NCBI GenBank assembly: GCA_037576195.1
Contig: CM075101.1
Coordinates: 34,100,001-34,164,000 of the forward strand
DNA from: Phytoseiulus persimilis
Taxonomy: Eukaryota > Arthropoda > Arachnida > Mesostigmata > Phytoseiidae
DNA: 64,000 nucleotides
Direction of reading: 5' to 3'
Positions within the stretch are counted from its first letter, which is position 1, and each line of letters starts with the position of its first letter. The notes below the pieces were generated by a model, which was not told the DNA's origin, searched no databases, and saw only the letters and a program-made list of their open reading frames with translations. This document shows positions 1 to 9,997 of the stretch, in pieces. Position numbers and translations under genes: made by a program.

Positions 1-181
1 CAAGCGGAGTTGGCTCTGCGGGCTCAGCTGAAGGAGAGGCATCTTTCTAGCGTTCTCTGGTCGACTCGCCCTCGCGCAGAGACTGTAACTACGAATCACA
101 GAGACGAAGAATGTGTCGTAGATCCCTCCGTGCGGTGGCTCTAGTCGCTTTCCGCTTATCACCAACTCGAACGGGACTCAC

Positions 182-382
182 GAAAAGGCCGATATTTTGC
201 GTCGCGTCTCCGATTTGATTGGGCTCGTTGATCCGAATCGAGTCTCTATTCCTATCAAAAATGACGGTCACCAATCTCGTGATGAACGTGTTGCCCAAGC
301 AGAGCAGCGAACCATTGTTGGTTTGACTTGATGCACCTTCAAAAATAAAACACAGTAAAACGGCTTTTACACTCAAGAACAT
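182..382 (-). CDS. Candidate first coding exon of a secreted protein (partial)
   Basis: An open frame starts at an ATG at 382 with a hydrophobic leader (MFLSVKAVLLCFIFEGASSQ) and runs 67 codons to a good donor (GTGAGT at 181-176) in phase 0. The mature part continues TNNGSLLCLGNTFITRLVTV and ends in NQIGDATQNIGLF. The pattern of a leader followed by a short amphipathic stretch recalls mite group-7-type secreted lipid-binding proteins, but this is a weak impression and not an assignment. Following exons would lie left of the window, or in 1-88, where I could not join one in frame. It could also be a chance open frame. Confidence 0.35.
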
Positions 383-521
383 CGTTGAGAGCAGTCGACC
401 ACCGAGTCGACAATAACCACGGCAGTCGTGGTGATATTTGCACATATCGAAGCTTAATGGGCGCGTGATACGTGCATAAATTACCCTGATTATCACTGCG
501 AAAATATAACATTCACAAACA

Positions 522-948
522 ATGGCTTCGGCTTCCTCGCTTCATGGAGGAGTCTGCGAATATAATCTAATAGCGGAGTTTGGTTTGAGGTCCGACGTGA
601 TGGGGAGCCAGGTGGATCTCGACCCTAAAGGCTACACCACTCCCGGGTTTATTACGCTCAATGAGCAGTTGGGAGTACGGTTTCGGATAATGATTGGTCG
701 AACAATCAAAGTAGGATATGAGGTGTTCTGCGCAGGTCAAGCGATTTTCATTGAGCTACAGGTTGATTGTGTAGAGTGAAATGAAAGGCGAGCTCGATGC
801 GAGGCATTTGGATCTCCTCTTCTATCTCCAAGTTTGGACGAGACCCACTGAACGATAGGATGTTCGGAGGGACGAATTTAACGTTTCAATATTCGCCGTT
901 CGAAATGACTGGAAACCGAATCAGCTCGATGGTCCTCCTGGAATAAAA
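522..948 (+). CDS. Candidate last two exons of an unidentified gene
   Basis: An open frame at 522-774 reads through GLRSDVMGSQVDLDPKGY and a beta-rich stretch (RTIKVGYEVFCAGQAIFIEL) to a possible donor at 775 (GTAGAG) in phase 0. After a short intron, a second open frame from about 832 (acceptor CTCCAAG) continues FGRDPLNDRMFGGTNL to a stop whose TAA overlaps an AATAAA near 942. The two halves join in frame. No start exon was found; the ATG at 522 may be internal. The neighbouring minus-strand exon at 182-382 would then be divergently oriented. Family unknown. Confidence 0.25.
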
Positions 949-1505
949 ATGACGTGCTTTCGGAAAGTGCGCACCTTTCAACCCTTCCGATTTCTATCCA
1001 TAAACACTGCCGTTCAAGGCTTAAGGTACACCCCATTTTGATCGAAAACCGGAGTTAATAGGCCGTAGATTCGTCTCGTGATGCATCGTATACACTGAGA
1101 AGCATGGTTGAGGATGGTTTAAGACATACGGAGGTGACCAAGTCGGCGAGCTGATGCAAAGTGACGGACGCATTCCAACTACGCACTGTCTCTGTGTATT
1201 CTCTTCGTTGTACTCTCGCGCAAAAGGATTTCGGACGATCGAGAGGGGTGAACGTGGCGCTTCATGTCGAGGGAAAACTCTCGGAGTCGTACCGGTTGGC
1301 GTCGTATTTCGGGCGTGTGCAGTACGAACTCTCACGCTGAGTCTCATCACAAGAGCTGCGAACTTCAGCGCCGAAAAAATCGAGAAAAAAGCAGGCAAAT
1401 AGGCAATGAAAACGGCCAAATGGCACTCGAAATAGGCAAGATAGGCCGAAGAAGGCTGTGACGAGCATGTCATACTTCATTCTTCGGAAGAACCGAACGA
1501 ATTAC
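949..1505. other. No supported gene
   Basis: Overlapping open frames exist on both strands (for example 1021-1473 minus). None has a leader with a matching donor that I can extend, and none resembles a known family. Confidence 0.4.
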
Positions 1506-1763
1506 ACAAGGTGATTTTGTGATATTTTGCGGTTGTTTGCTTCGTGGCGTCAAGCGAGCCGACGGTATTCACAACAAACTGTCGTTTCATGTCATTGCTC
1601 TCATCGATTGGTAGCTGGATTTTCGAAACACCGAGAGCGTTCCTTATCCCCTCTATTTCGACATCGTGTAGTCTCGCGAGATGTCTTTCGCAGAGTGGAA
1701 TGATGCGGCAGGTCTTGCTTCGAGTATTTTCCCATGGAGTGTCTGGACGACGTGTTGAGAATC
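1506..1763 (-). CDS. Candidate internal exon, unidentified protein
   Basis: Between an acceptor (TTTGTACAG, exon from 1763) and a possible donor (GTAATT at 1505) one minus-strand frame stays open for 85 codons. It reads as a natural amphipathic protein, for example IIPLCERHLARLHDVEIEGI followed by RNALGVSKIQLPIDESNDMK. Exon phases are 1 and 1. I found neither the partner exons nor a recognisable family. The other minus frame and the plus frame over the same bases are also open for 60 to 110 codons, so this remains uncertain. Confidence 0.28.
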
Positions 1764-2206
1764 CTGTACAAAGGGATGATGGATTCTACAAGCATCCGAC
1801 ACAAGTCCATGTGTGTCTCATTCCCTCTGTTGAAGAAGCTTCGGAAGAGCGAGTTTTCAGGGAAAATCCTCTGAGAGATGCACTTTAGGCATTTATATCA
1901 CTGAAGAGCCAGCATGGGCGAAACCATCAGGAAATTTTCAAAGAAGCAAGCATAGGTGTTCAAGGCAGAATGCCTCAACTCTACTCAGTACTGATTTCTC
2001 AGCAGCATCATAACAGCTGCTGACCGGATCCAGAGGTCCGCTTCTCTGTGAGCCATGCAATGGCGTGATTTTTTCTCCCCAATAATGATTCGGCTGAAGG
2101 TTCGGGGCTCAAGGAAAGCAATCTCACTAAGTTTCCAGAATTATGTCGAACTACGGCTGAGTAAGGGGACTGGGAAGGGTCGACGGATGTTCATAGAATC
2201 GGAGAG

Positions 2207-2212
2207 TTTATT
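2207..2212 (-). terminator. Polyadenylation signal AATAAA, lipocalin A
   Basis: AATAAA on the minus strand lies 27 bp past the lipocalin A stop codon. Lipocalin B has the same hexamer at the same relative place. Confidence 0.7.
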
Positions 2213-2238
2213 GCATTTCTGCACCGTAAAGTAGAGAC

Positions 2239-3188
2239 TCAACAATTCGACTGGTCCATCTCAATGAGAGTGTCGAGGGCAACGTGGTTCTTCTTGAGAA
2301 TGTCCTCCACTTCGCTCACAACCAAGGAGTCGGGGGGAAGTTGACGCACGCAGACATAGTAGCTCTCTGGGTTTCGAGGAAAGCGAGGCAATGAATTCAA
2401 TGGGTTTCCCTCTCATTTACCCTATCACCATCGAAGAACCAATTGCTCTACCTTTAGGACCAAGCATTCCGTAGCCCACGATGTAGTTTTTGTAGTCAGT
2501 TCCCAGGATCGAGAACGCAACACTGTGATCTAGTAGGGAAATAACGAACATCAAATCAGGAGGCATTCTTATCGCCGTGGCATACCACAGATCATACCAG
2601 CGCCGTGAGTGATATTTCTGTGCGAACATGATTCATCCGTACTATCTGACTGGAACAGGAACCGGGCTTTGTTGCTGCGGTCGTCCACCACAAAAAAAGA
2701 GTCGGCATGGCGATTTCCACTGTAATTCAAGCACATATCGAAGAGGAGGAAGGTTCAAATCGAGACCGAGCAATGTGCCTGGTTGGACGATGCGGTTGGA
2801 ACTCACTGATCATCCATCCATTCCTCATCCACCATATAGATGTCCCCATTTTGGTGGATGATCGTGGTCCGGAGGCACTGGCCTTCGGTGTCGATGAGGC
2901 GACCGGTTCTTCTCCACACCCTCCACGTTCCATCGATCTTAGAGAATCGAACAGATGTTCACGTCGAGCGTCTTGCCAAAAGTTGGACCAAGTTGGCCAA
3001 GAGGACAATGTTACAACATTGAGTTCGAGCGGTATACACGGGATAGCCACCGGGTGCTGGAATCCTACGCAATCGTTACGATTCGATACCTTCTCCGGCT
3101 CGAAATTCTCCATCAGGGTGATATCGACCGCGAGAGCGCAGCTCAAGAGCTGTAGTATTGTGGTGAGCACCGAACTGAAACCCAGCAT
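2239..3188 (-). CDS. Secreted lipocalin A (five exons)
   Basis: A 170-residue secreted lipocalin, a beta-barrel carrier of small hydrophobic ligands. Exons, 5' to 3': 3188-3090, 2937-2807, 2719-2643, 2529-2452 and 2366-2239. All junctions are GT-AG, and phases 0, 2, 1, 1 are respected. Residues 1-20 (MLGFSSVLTTILQLLSCALA) are a signal peptide. Lipocalin motif 1 (G-x-W) appears as IDGTWRVWRRTGR near residue 34, and motif 2 (TDY) as ILGTDYKNYIVGYG near residue 112. Cysteines occur in EGQC, YYVCV and at the very C-terminus (QSNC); the first and last probably form the usual barrel disulfide. Its sister gene lies just upstream (4936-5869). Lipocalins are abundant in mite and tick secretions, but the ligand cannot be read from sequence; an ApoD-like carrier role and a salivary role are both possible. 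Confidence 0.93.
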
Positions 3189-3258
3189 GGCGACTCGCCG
3201 ATTGGTCGGATTGAGCAGTCTTCGTGAGTTCGGTCGACTTCGATACGACATCGCGAAT

Positions 3259-3294
3259 CGTTCATCTAAATGTGCCTGACAGCTGATTTGAATT
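3259..3294 (-). promoter_or_regulatory. Conserved upstream block of lipocalin A
   Basis: A 36-bp block starting 71 bp upstream of the lipocalin A ATG matches 33 of 36 positions with 5946-5981, which lies at the equivalent place before lipocalin B. It holds the E-box-like core CAGCTG and ATTTAGATGAACG (minus strand). Surrounding non-coding bases are less alike, so this is a plausible shared promoter or 5' UTR element. Confidence 0.5.
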
Positions 3295-3474
3295 TGTTTA
3301 TTGATGTGGCATCGCTTGTAACTCGTTTGCACAGTTGGGTGATTCGAGAAATCTTCAGCTCATGGTAACGCCGGTGTGTGTGGACAACTGCCATGGCCGG
3401 CAATTTTCCGATCAGGTCAAGTCGAGGGAGCTCAGGGGAAGATTGTCTCTCGCTGGCGGCATCGACCTGAAGAC

Positions 3475-4285
3475 CAGTGGTTCTCAACCTGGAACCCGCG
3501 GACCCTCGAAGATGCGTCAGGCACTTCTTGGGCTCCGCGGGGGTCTGGAGAGGAAAATTTGAACCCTTTCCGGAGCCAGCCAGTCACATCCGTTCTCGCC
3601 TTCCAGTTGTGTGGCGTCGAGCATTTTCCGAGTTTTCTCCCTTTCTCCCCTAATACCCAATCGTGCAACTGTCCCGTTGGATCCGTGGCTGGGGAGAGAT
3701 AGCTCACGCGACCCTGATCTGTCTCCATCACAACGCGTGTGGAGAAATTCGATCTGATGTGGTTTCAAAAGCTTTTAGCAAGGGAAACGTGCTCGTCAAC
3801 TCAACGTCTCCGTGGCATTCACAGCAATCAACGATCATGTTACGCGGTTCTGGTTTTGAGCTGAATCTGGTACCGTTGGATGGGCAGTCAGCGGCCTCGG
3901 ATGAACAAGGTTTCACAAGTCGTCTCCCGATCGTGATCGCCACATCTCCGCGACAGATCCTTAGCTCGACTTCCTCTGGTGCTCTTGAAGAATTGCGTGA
4001 TACCGTAATCTGCGACAGGCCAGGCTTGTCGCCTTTTCAAATCAGATCGGATGCGGTTTCCAAACATTCATTCAGGGAACCCTGTTCGTCGACTCAACTT
4101 CTCCTCGAATGGCAAGCAGACACAACAGTCGAGAAGTTGACTGCACGCTGGTTCTGGCACGCGGGCAAATCACAAGGGTTAAAAAAACAATGAAGGATCT
4201 CCTCTTTTGAGGAAAAAAGGCCCGCGGGGATCCTCGGAGCGCACGACAGGGGGGTTTGCGCGGTCCATAAGGTTGACAACGCCTG
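3475..4285. mobile_element. Non-autonomous hAT element (811 bp) between the lipocalins
   Basis: The left end reads CAGTGGTTCTCAACCTGG and the right end, reverse-complemented, reads CAGGCGTTGTCAACCTTATG; both continue into GGACC and GCGG-type sequence. CAGNG-NTCAACC ends are typical of hAT transposons. The flanking 8-mers CTGAAGAC (3467-3474) and CTTTAGAG (4286-4293) match at 5 of 8 positions and both fit the nTnnnnAn hAT target pattern, so they look like an aged target duplication. No intact transposase is present. The inside carries two diverged copies of a repeat (about 3740-3870 and 4035-4165). Confidence 0.82.
3740..4165 (+). repeat. Diverged direct repeat inside the hAT element
   Basis: Two units of about 130 bp share the order GATCxGATGxGGTTTC, then GGGAA, then CGTCnACTCAAC, then a GGTTCTGG block. 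They lie around 3740-3870 and 4035-4165 with roughly three-quarters identity by eye. They are open in the plus frame over most of 3663-4193, which is probably incidental. Confidence 0.55.
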
Positions 4286-4293
4286 CTTTAGAG

Positions 4294-4903
4294 TGATCTC
4301 AAGCCTCAGCAACATAGATCTTGTGACTAGGAAAAAGATTTCGTTCAAGACGTTTCCTCGTCTACTTGCCGACCGACGCCAGAGATGAATTTTAGGTGAA
4401 ACGGGCAAGCTGATCACTGGATGGTGGCGGCAGGATGTTCTGCAACGTTCTCGTTCGTCTTGGAGGACAAAGCAGTGGCGATTTTGAAGAATAAGGAGCC
4501 AGTTGTGGGTCTGCGCTACTTGAATAAGCCTCTCAGATAACCACAAGTTCGTGAGCCGTGGCTGGAAACCGCGGATGACAGCAATCTCTCCGCCAAAAGT
4601 ATGTCCGCTATGAGCTGCGGAATTCCGACATCATGCCTATGAGAACGTTTTTGTATTGGGCTGGATCGTGTTGGGAAGGAGGAGTCATCGACACCTCATT
4701 GAACGACTCATTTTTTGCACAAGTGGAGTTCGAACGACCGCGACTATTCCTAGCACGGAAACTACGGAGCCCTATCCTGAGGCTCAGTGAGTCGCAGAAC
4801 CCTCAATCAGGCTTGAGTAGCGTGAATGAAGTTCAGCCGATGCTTCGGAATGATTTTGAATGGCAGCGAATGGGAATAAACATCGGCCGGATTCATATGG
4901 ACC
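4294..4903. other. Intergenic, no gene seen
   Basis: This is the spacer between the hAT right end and the lipocalin B polyadenylation signal. The open frames here (4633-5037 plus, 4094-4546 minus) overlap proven exons or the transposon and are not supported. Confidence 0.5.
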
Positions 4904-4909
4904 TTTATT
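4904..4909 (-). terminator. Polyadenylation signal AATAAA, lipocalin B
   Basis: AATAAA on the minus strand, 27 bp past the stop codon, the same spacing as in lipocalin A. Confidence 0.7.
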
Positions 4910-4935
4910 GGGATGCGAGAACGAACTATAGGGAT

Positions 4936-5869
4936 TCAGCAATTCAACTGATCCATTTCTGTCAGAGCATCGAGGGAGACGTGATTTTTCTTGAGAATTT
5001 CCTCCACTTCGGCAACAACCGACGGGTCGGGGGGTAGATGACGGAACGCGACGTTGTAGCTCTCTGAATTCGAAGGAGGTCGAGGCGATTGAATCGATGG
5101 AACGGGCGTGCCTGAATTCGATCGGCATTAATCGGAGAAATGAGAGTGCTGTACCTTTCGGACCGAGCATCCCGTAAGCGACGATGTAGTTCTTGTAGTC
5201 GGATCCCAAGAGTGAGAGCGCCACCCTGTGATCTGTCAGAGATCAAACAAATGGTCGATTAGGGACTTTGAGGTCTCGGAAAACAGTACAGATCATCAGA
5301 GTGTGATTTCAGATAACAACGGGAAATTCCTCCGTACTGTCTGATTGGAACAAAAACCTCGCTGGCTCGCTGCGATCGTCCACGACGAAGAAAGAGTCAG
5401 CATGGCGGTTCCCACTGCAAACCGAACGCACATTTAGTGGGCTGAGAGTCGGGGGGCGAATAATATCGCTCAGCTAGAAAGCTCCAACCCCAACTCACTG
5501 ATCATCCATCCATTCGCCCTCTATCTTGTAGATGTCCCCATTCTCATGGATGATAGATGCCCGGACGCACTTCCCGGTAGTATCGATGAGACGCTCGCTC
5601 ATTTTCCAGACAGCCCATCTCCCAGAAATCTTAAGGAATCGATGATATGTTGAGTTGAGACTCCTTCGACAGGAAATGTGATGATATCATGTTGGCACAT
5701 TGGGTTCGGGTGGTTTCGAGCGAGTCGCCTATAGGTTTTGCGGCTCTGAGTAGTTTTTACAATGCGGTACCTTTTCTGGGACGAAATTCTCCATCAGGGT
5801 GATATCAGCGGCGTTAGCGCAGCTCAGGAGCTGAAGTGCGATCGTGAGCACTGAGCGAATGCCGAACAT
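4936..5869 (-). CDS. Secreted lipocalin B (five exons)
   Basis: A paralogue of lipocalin A with identical exon lengths (99, 131, 77, 78, 128 nt) and phases: 5869-5771, 5629-5499, 5414-5338, 5232-5155, 5063-4936. The protein is 170 residues: a signal peptide (MFGIRSVLTIALQLLSCANA), motif 1 as ISGRWAVWKMSERLIDTTGK, then GNRHADSFFVVDDRS shared almost exactly with A, and motif 2 as LLGSDYKNYIVAYGMLGPK. The end is EMDQLNC. The middle cysteine of A (YYVCV) is replaced (YNVAF), leaving the two cysteines expected to close the barrel. Exon-by-exon equivalence and the shared upstream block show a tandem duplication. The strongest differences lie in exon 2 and early exon 5, so ligand preference may have diverged. 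Confidence 0.93.
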
Positions 5870-5945
5870 GGCAACTCACTGCAACCAATTGGGCGGATTG
5901 AGCAATCATCGGCGGCTCGGCCGGCTTAAATGCGACACCACGGAT

Positions 5946-5981
5946 CGTTCATCTAAATGTCTTTGACAGCTGATTTGAATT
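5946..5981 (-). promoter_or_regulatory. Conserved upstream block of lipocalin B
   Basis: Counterpart of 3259-3294 (33 of 36 identical), placed 77 bp before the lipocalin B ATG. A TATA-like GCATTTAAGCC occurs between the block and the ATG here but not in A. Confidence 0.5.
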
Positions 5982-6110
5982 GTTCCTTGCTTTCGTATCG
6001 CCCTGATCGCGTTTGCACAATCGGGAAATCGAGAAATCTTCATCCAATGGGACCGCCGATGTCGTCAACAATGGTTATGGCCGTGAGACATCAGATCAGG
6101 ATAAATCGTA

Positions 6111-6450
6111 GTAGCTCGGAGAAAGAACGGTGTCCGGTGGAATGTCGACTCCACCTTCGAACGACATGAAATTTCCCTCTTGCATCAGCAATAGAGATGA
6201 CACAACTTGGACAATGGGTTCGTGAAGAAACCTTCGTGATAGGGATGAGCTTTCACTGCGGAGCGGTGGTTCATTAATTTGTACTAGTCTTCCACGACCG
6301 CCACGGCATGTGGCTCGCAACCTGACATGAGGCTTCGAGGGATGGAGAAGAGCTCCTTTCAATCCATGTTAGCAGACTGTAGCGACTGAGACCGCCGTCT
6401 CGGATTGCGCTCAGCCCGATCCAAAAGAATTGATTCGGAGAAAACAAGTG
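6111..6450. other. Intergenic, no gene seen
   Basis: Spacer between the lipocalin B upstream region and the 3' end of the proline-rich gene. I see no coding or repeat signal here. Confidence 0.5.
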
Positions 6451-6456
6451 TTTATT
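6451..6456 (-). terminator. Polyadenylation signal AATAAA, proline-rich gene
   Basis: AATAAA on the minus strand, 160 bp past the stop at 6616. Confidence 0.6.
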
Positions 6457-6615
6457 CTTCGGAACATCTAACAAAACGTCGCACAACATTGGCTGAAATC
6501 ATCAACAACGAGGAATTCTGATATCACAACTATGCCATTCACGATTCACAATTCAGATGTGGCACTTTGAACAGTTATGTCACCCGGAGGTTCCGTCACG
6601 AAGGAACCGTCGTAA

Positions 6616-9499
6616 TCAGATACGATTTCTGCCGAGCCGTCCACGCTTCGTCGGAGCTTCATCGTCTTCGAGTGAAGAGTCCGAGGTGGCTGCCTCAGGC
6701 GCTGGCGTGGTTCGATGCTTCTTGCGGCGGTTGCGCCGACGTTTCGGCACCGACTCAGGCGTCGAGGAAGGGACCACGGTCGCAGGAGATGTCGTTTCTA
6801 AATTTTGCGGAGGGACCGTCAGAGGGTTATCGCTAAGACTCTTGCGTTCGGTCGTGGGAGCGACGGTTGTCCTCCTGCGGTTCTTGCGACGGCGCTTATT
6901 CTGTCCGGAAAAGAGACGTTCAGTATTCGGGTCGCCCATCGTTTCCAGTGATGCAGGATTCTACGAAATGAGGGGGAAGGGGTGGGGGGGGGGGGAGAAG
7001 TACTGGTGTCGCTTCCACTGGCGCGTCTACTAACCTTTGGTACTTCTGCATCCGTTCCCGTTAGCGTTTTCTGCTCGTTCTGTTCTTGAACTGAGGGGCG
7101 GATCGGGGTTACAATGGCGGGGCTCACACTCGGTCGAGCGGGTCTTCGTTGTACAGGAGCGGCCTCATTGTTGATGATGGGATTGCGTCTCCTCTGTGCT
7201 TGAGTGTTCGGCGCGTTCGGTCTCTCGGTAACTGAAAGCAATGCCAGAAGACCTATGAACTCTGTCCTAGGTATGCTTTCTGTCGTCATATTACGCCAAT
7301 CAATCAATTGCATATCCTTCATCATCTCCTGCTCGCTTACGGGGCCGCAACTCGGGACCATCGTCTTTCTTCGGGTACGGAAGGTTCTCCAAGGTTGGGA
7401 ATCGAGCTCCGTCGGAGGGGGTTGCTGAAGGTGGCGGAACGCCTGGGAGTGGCTTGCGAGGAGTAGGATAAGGGTTGTTAGGATCGTATACGGCTGGAAC
7501 CCCCGGTGGCAGTATGATCGGTGTTCCTTGGGCCTTCTGGGGCGGGGACGGAGAACGCACGGCGTTCAGGGGATCTTGAGCAGAGAGTTGGTTGGGCATG
7601 GGCTCCGCTGGGGGCGGAATCGGTGCAGACGGAACATTCTGCGAAGGAGGTGAAGGGCGAGGAAGAGCGTTATCCTCGTCGGAGGAGAATTGGACAGCAC
7701 GATTGAAAGAGGGTCTGTGGTCTATCGGGCCTTGCTCTCGACGGAGTCCGGATTGGGTGTTTCTGTCGTTGTTGACCGTTTGAATTGGTAGCCTTGGAGC
7801 TTGACGCGGGGGCGGGATCGAGGCCGGTCGTTGACGAGGGGCACGGGTCGGCGCTGGAGCTCGCGGTTGGAGAACCGGTTGCCGGGATCGGCTCGGACGC
7901 GGAGGCGTATCGCTGGAAGAGAGCGAATGTTTCTCGAACGGGGAAATTCTCTCCCTCGGAAATCTCTGTCAATATGCGAGACTCGACTACCTTTCCGACG
8001 AATGAACGGGTCTCCGCTGGAACTCTTGTGGGGTCTCGATACGGCTGCTTTTCGGCGCATCCTCCTCAGGGTCTCCGGCTCGCACTCGGGAAGGACGACG
8101 ACTTTCTCGGCCGGGTTCGTTGATGGGTTGACGCTGAACGTGTCGGGGCTGAGTAGTCTCGTGGATTACTCGGCGAGGAACATGGTGGGGCGGTTCGGGT
8201 TCACGGATCGACTGACGAGGAATGTGCCTGCGGGGCTCGGGTTCTGCTGACGGTCGACGTGTAGGGTTCCGAGGCTGATCCTGGGGTTGATCGACAGGCG
8301 GAGGAGTCCCTTGAGCGCGGGGGAAAGCTATTGGTTGGGGTCTTGGGGGCGGTTCGATCGGAGGCCGAGTCGTGGGTGGCGGACCGAACGTCCTCGGAGG
8401 AGGCTGTGGGATCGGGTCGAAACCCTCATCGCCGAAGGGAAACGGTGCCACTGATGCGCCTATTGAGTTCCCGGGTCCTGGCTGAGGTTGCGGAGGGACC
8501 GCGACGGTGTTCAACGGCTGGCGGATGTTTCTGTAGGAGTGGCCTGGGATCGTCAGAGAGGCCGGCGGCGGAGGCAATGCTGAAAAACATTTGATAGTCA
8601 TTTAGGGTCAAAACGTGCAGAATACACGTTTGTGGTTGTTCATTCAATCGGACTTCAATCGATCAATTCATACGTACGCCTGTTCGACGGCAGTGGTCTG
8701 AATTGAGGAGGAGGAGTTGGTGGTGGAGGGGGAGGTGTATTTGCAGGACGAGGAGGTGCAGTGCGGATCGGAGGAGAGAAATTAGTATCGGGCTGTGAGA
8801 AGAAGTTGCGACTCGGTGCAATTTCCTGATTAGGGGCTCTGTCGTCCTCAGGGCGCCGTGCCGGAACATCCACATCGGGCCGGATCGAGCTTCGCGGGGG
8901 CGGAAGGTCGACATCTGGTCGAGGGGGAAGATTCGCAACCAGCTCACCCCGACTCTCGCGTCTCGTAGAGAACTGCGTATCACGTGAGGGAGCCTCTAGA
9001 TCCGGTCGGGAGGGGAACTGCGGGGGCTCTCGACTCGGACCAGGGGAGAAGGTGAGGGGAATCTGAGGCGGGAGATCTATGTTTGGTCTGGGAGGGAAGC
9101 TCGACTGAGTATTCTGAGCGGGCGGTCGGAAAGCAGGCTGGGGGTCTTGGAGCGCGGGACGGAAACTCGGTTGGGACTCCGGGATGGGAGAAGAGAAAAT
9201 TGAGGGTCCCTGGGGCGAGAACTGTGTGGGAGGTGAGTAGGTCTGTTGCTGGGTCTGGGGGTAGTTCTGACTGGGAGGAGGCGGAGGGGGAGCGGAGAAA
9301 TGAGCGGGGGGTAGGGCGCCTACTGTGTAGTCGGCTGGCTGATAACGTGAGGGGTACAATTGAGGTGCGGGCGGTTGTTGAGGGCTCGTTGAGGGGCCAG
9401 GAAACAGCACGGTTGACGACGGAGGAGCTTGATAGGAACCTTGTGGCGAGAAACTCTGGGAGGGGTAGGGGTCATCGATCCTCCTGACATGACGCGAAG
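6616..9499 (-). CDS. Proline-rich secreted or matrix-type protein, 5'-incomplete
   Basis: Five exons join in one frame: 9499-8678, 8579-7991, 7912-7341, 7231-7035 and 6960-6616, with introns of 98, 78, 109 and 74 bp, all GT-AG. They encode about 840 residues without a start. The composition is extreme: Pro, Arg, Ser and Gln, with repeats such as PRPDVDLPPPR and PPPPPPTPPPQFRPL, several RPD(V/L)D(V/L) boxes in exon 1, then ILPPGVPAVYDPNNPYPTPR in exon 3. The last exon has basic clusters (QNKRRRKNRRRTT, VPKRRRNRRKKHR). No globular domain is visible. The first exon must end in phase 1 upstream; none with a leader lies nearby, and the signal-peptide exon at 20227-20146 fits the phase. Cuticle, eggshell or silk-like matrix is a guess from composition only. 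Confidence 0.82.
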
Positions 9500-9672
9500 C
9501 TGCGGAAGCGGGAAAGGAACACGAAAATGATTCACATTCAAAAATCGGCACCGCAGTGTCTCATGCTGGGCATCATTCATGTTTCATGTGTAGTGGAAGT
9601 AAATGGAGGTGGAAATTGTATCTCGCGATTCCACCGCGACACCATTCGGATTTTTTCAAAAAACTGGTTCCG

Positions 9673-9678
9673 TTTATT
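9673..9678 (-). terminator. Polyadenylation signal AATAAA, acidic Asn-rich isoform or gene
   Basis: AATAAA on the minus strand lies 320 bp past the stop at 9998 and 174 bp before the next acceptor (9500). It suggests that transcripts can end here, before the proline-rich exons. Confidence 0.5.
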
Positions 9679-9997
9679 TAGGGGATGATATACACAAGGG
9701 TTCGAGGGATGTGGGACGCACAGCTCCGGGATCCTGACAATACCAGGGCTGTGCAAATGTATGAAAGCACGAATTATTCTCTCGCTGACGTCGTTCTGCT
9801 TATGCATATAGACCTGCTGCAGTCGGCGAACGTTGTTTGATTGAGCGCGCGCGCTGAGACCAGCTCAGACCTCCATCGTCTGTTTAAATATTCGAGCCTC
9901 CGACCTTCCATGAGCTAACATAACGGAAGCACAGTGAGCACATTTGACTCGAAAGGTGACGTAGACGAACACTAACAGCGTATCTCGCATTCGATCA

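Larger units (their letters stand above)
2239..6110 (-). repeat. Tandem gene duplication (lipocalin A and B)
   Basis: Unit 1 (about 2239-3425) and unit 2 (about 4936-6110) align through all five exons and some 240 bp of upstream sequence. Homology fades about 50 bp before the hAT left end in unit 1. Introns keep position and phase but differ in length (152, 87, 113, 85 versus 141, 84, 105, 91 bp). Confidence 0.85.

Noticed and set aside
2727-3332. 201-codon minus-strand frame across lipocalin A
   Set aside because: Only its start (3188-3090) is coding; the remainder runs through an intron and the wrong frame of exon 2.
3663-4193. 176-codon plus-strand frame as a gene
   Set aside because: It lies wholly inside the hAT element, consists largely of its internal repeat and has no transposase or other domain.
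9083-9487. Plus-strand open frames over the proline-rich exons (also 6557-7033, 7785-8123, 7801-8250)
   Set aside because: They are antisense to exons proven by splice phase. Pro/Arg-rich coding (CCN, CGN) leaves the opposite strand free of stops.
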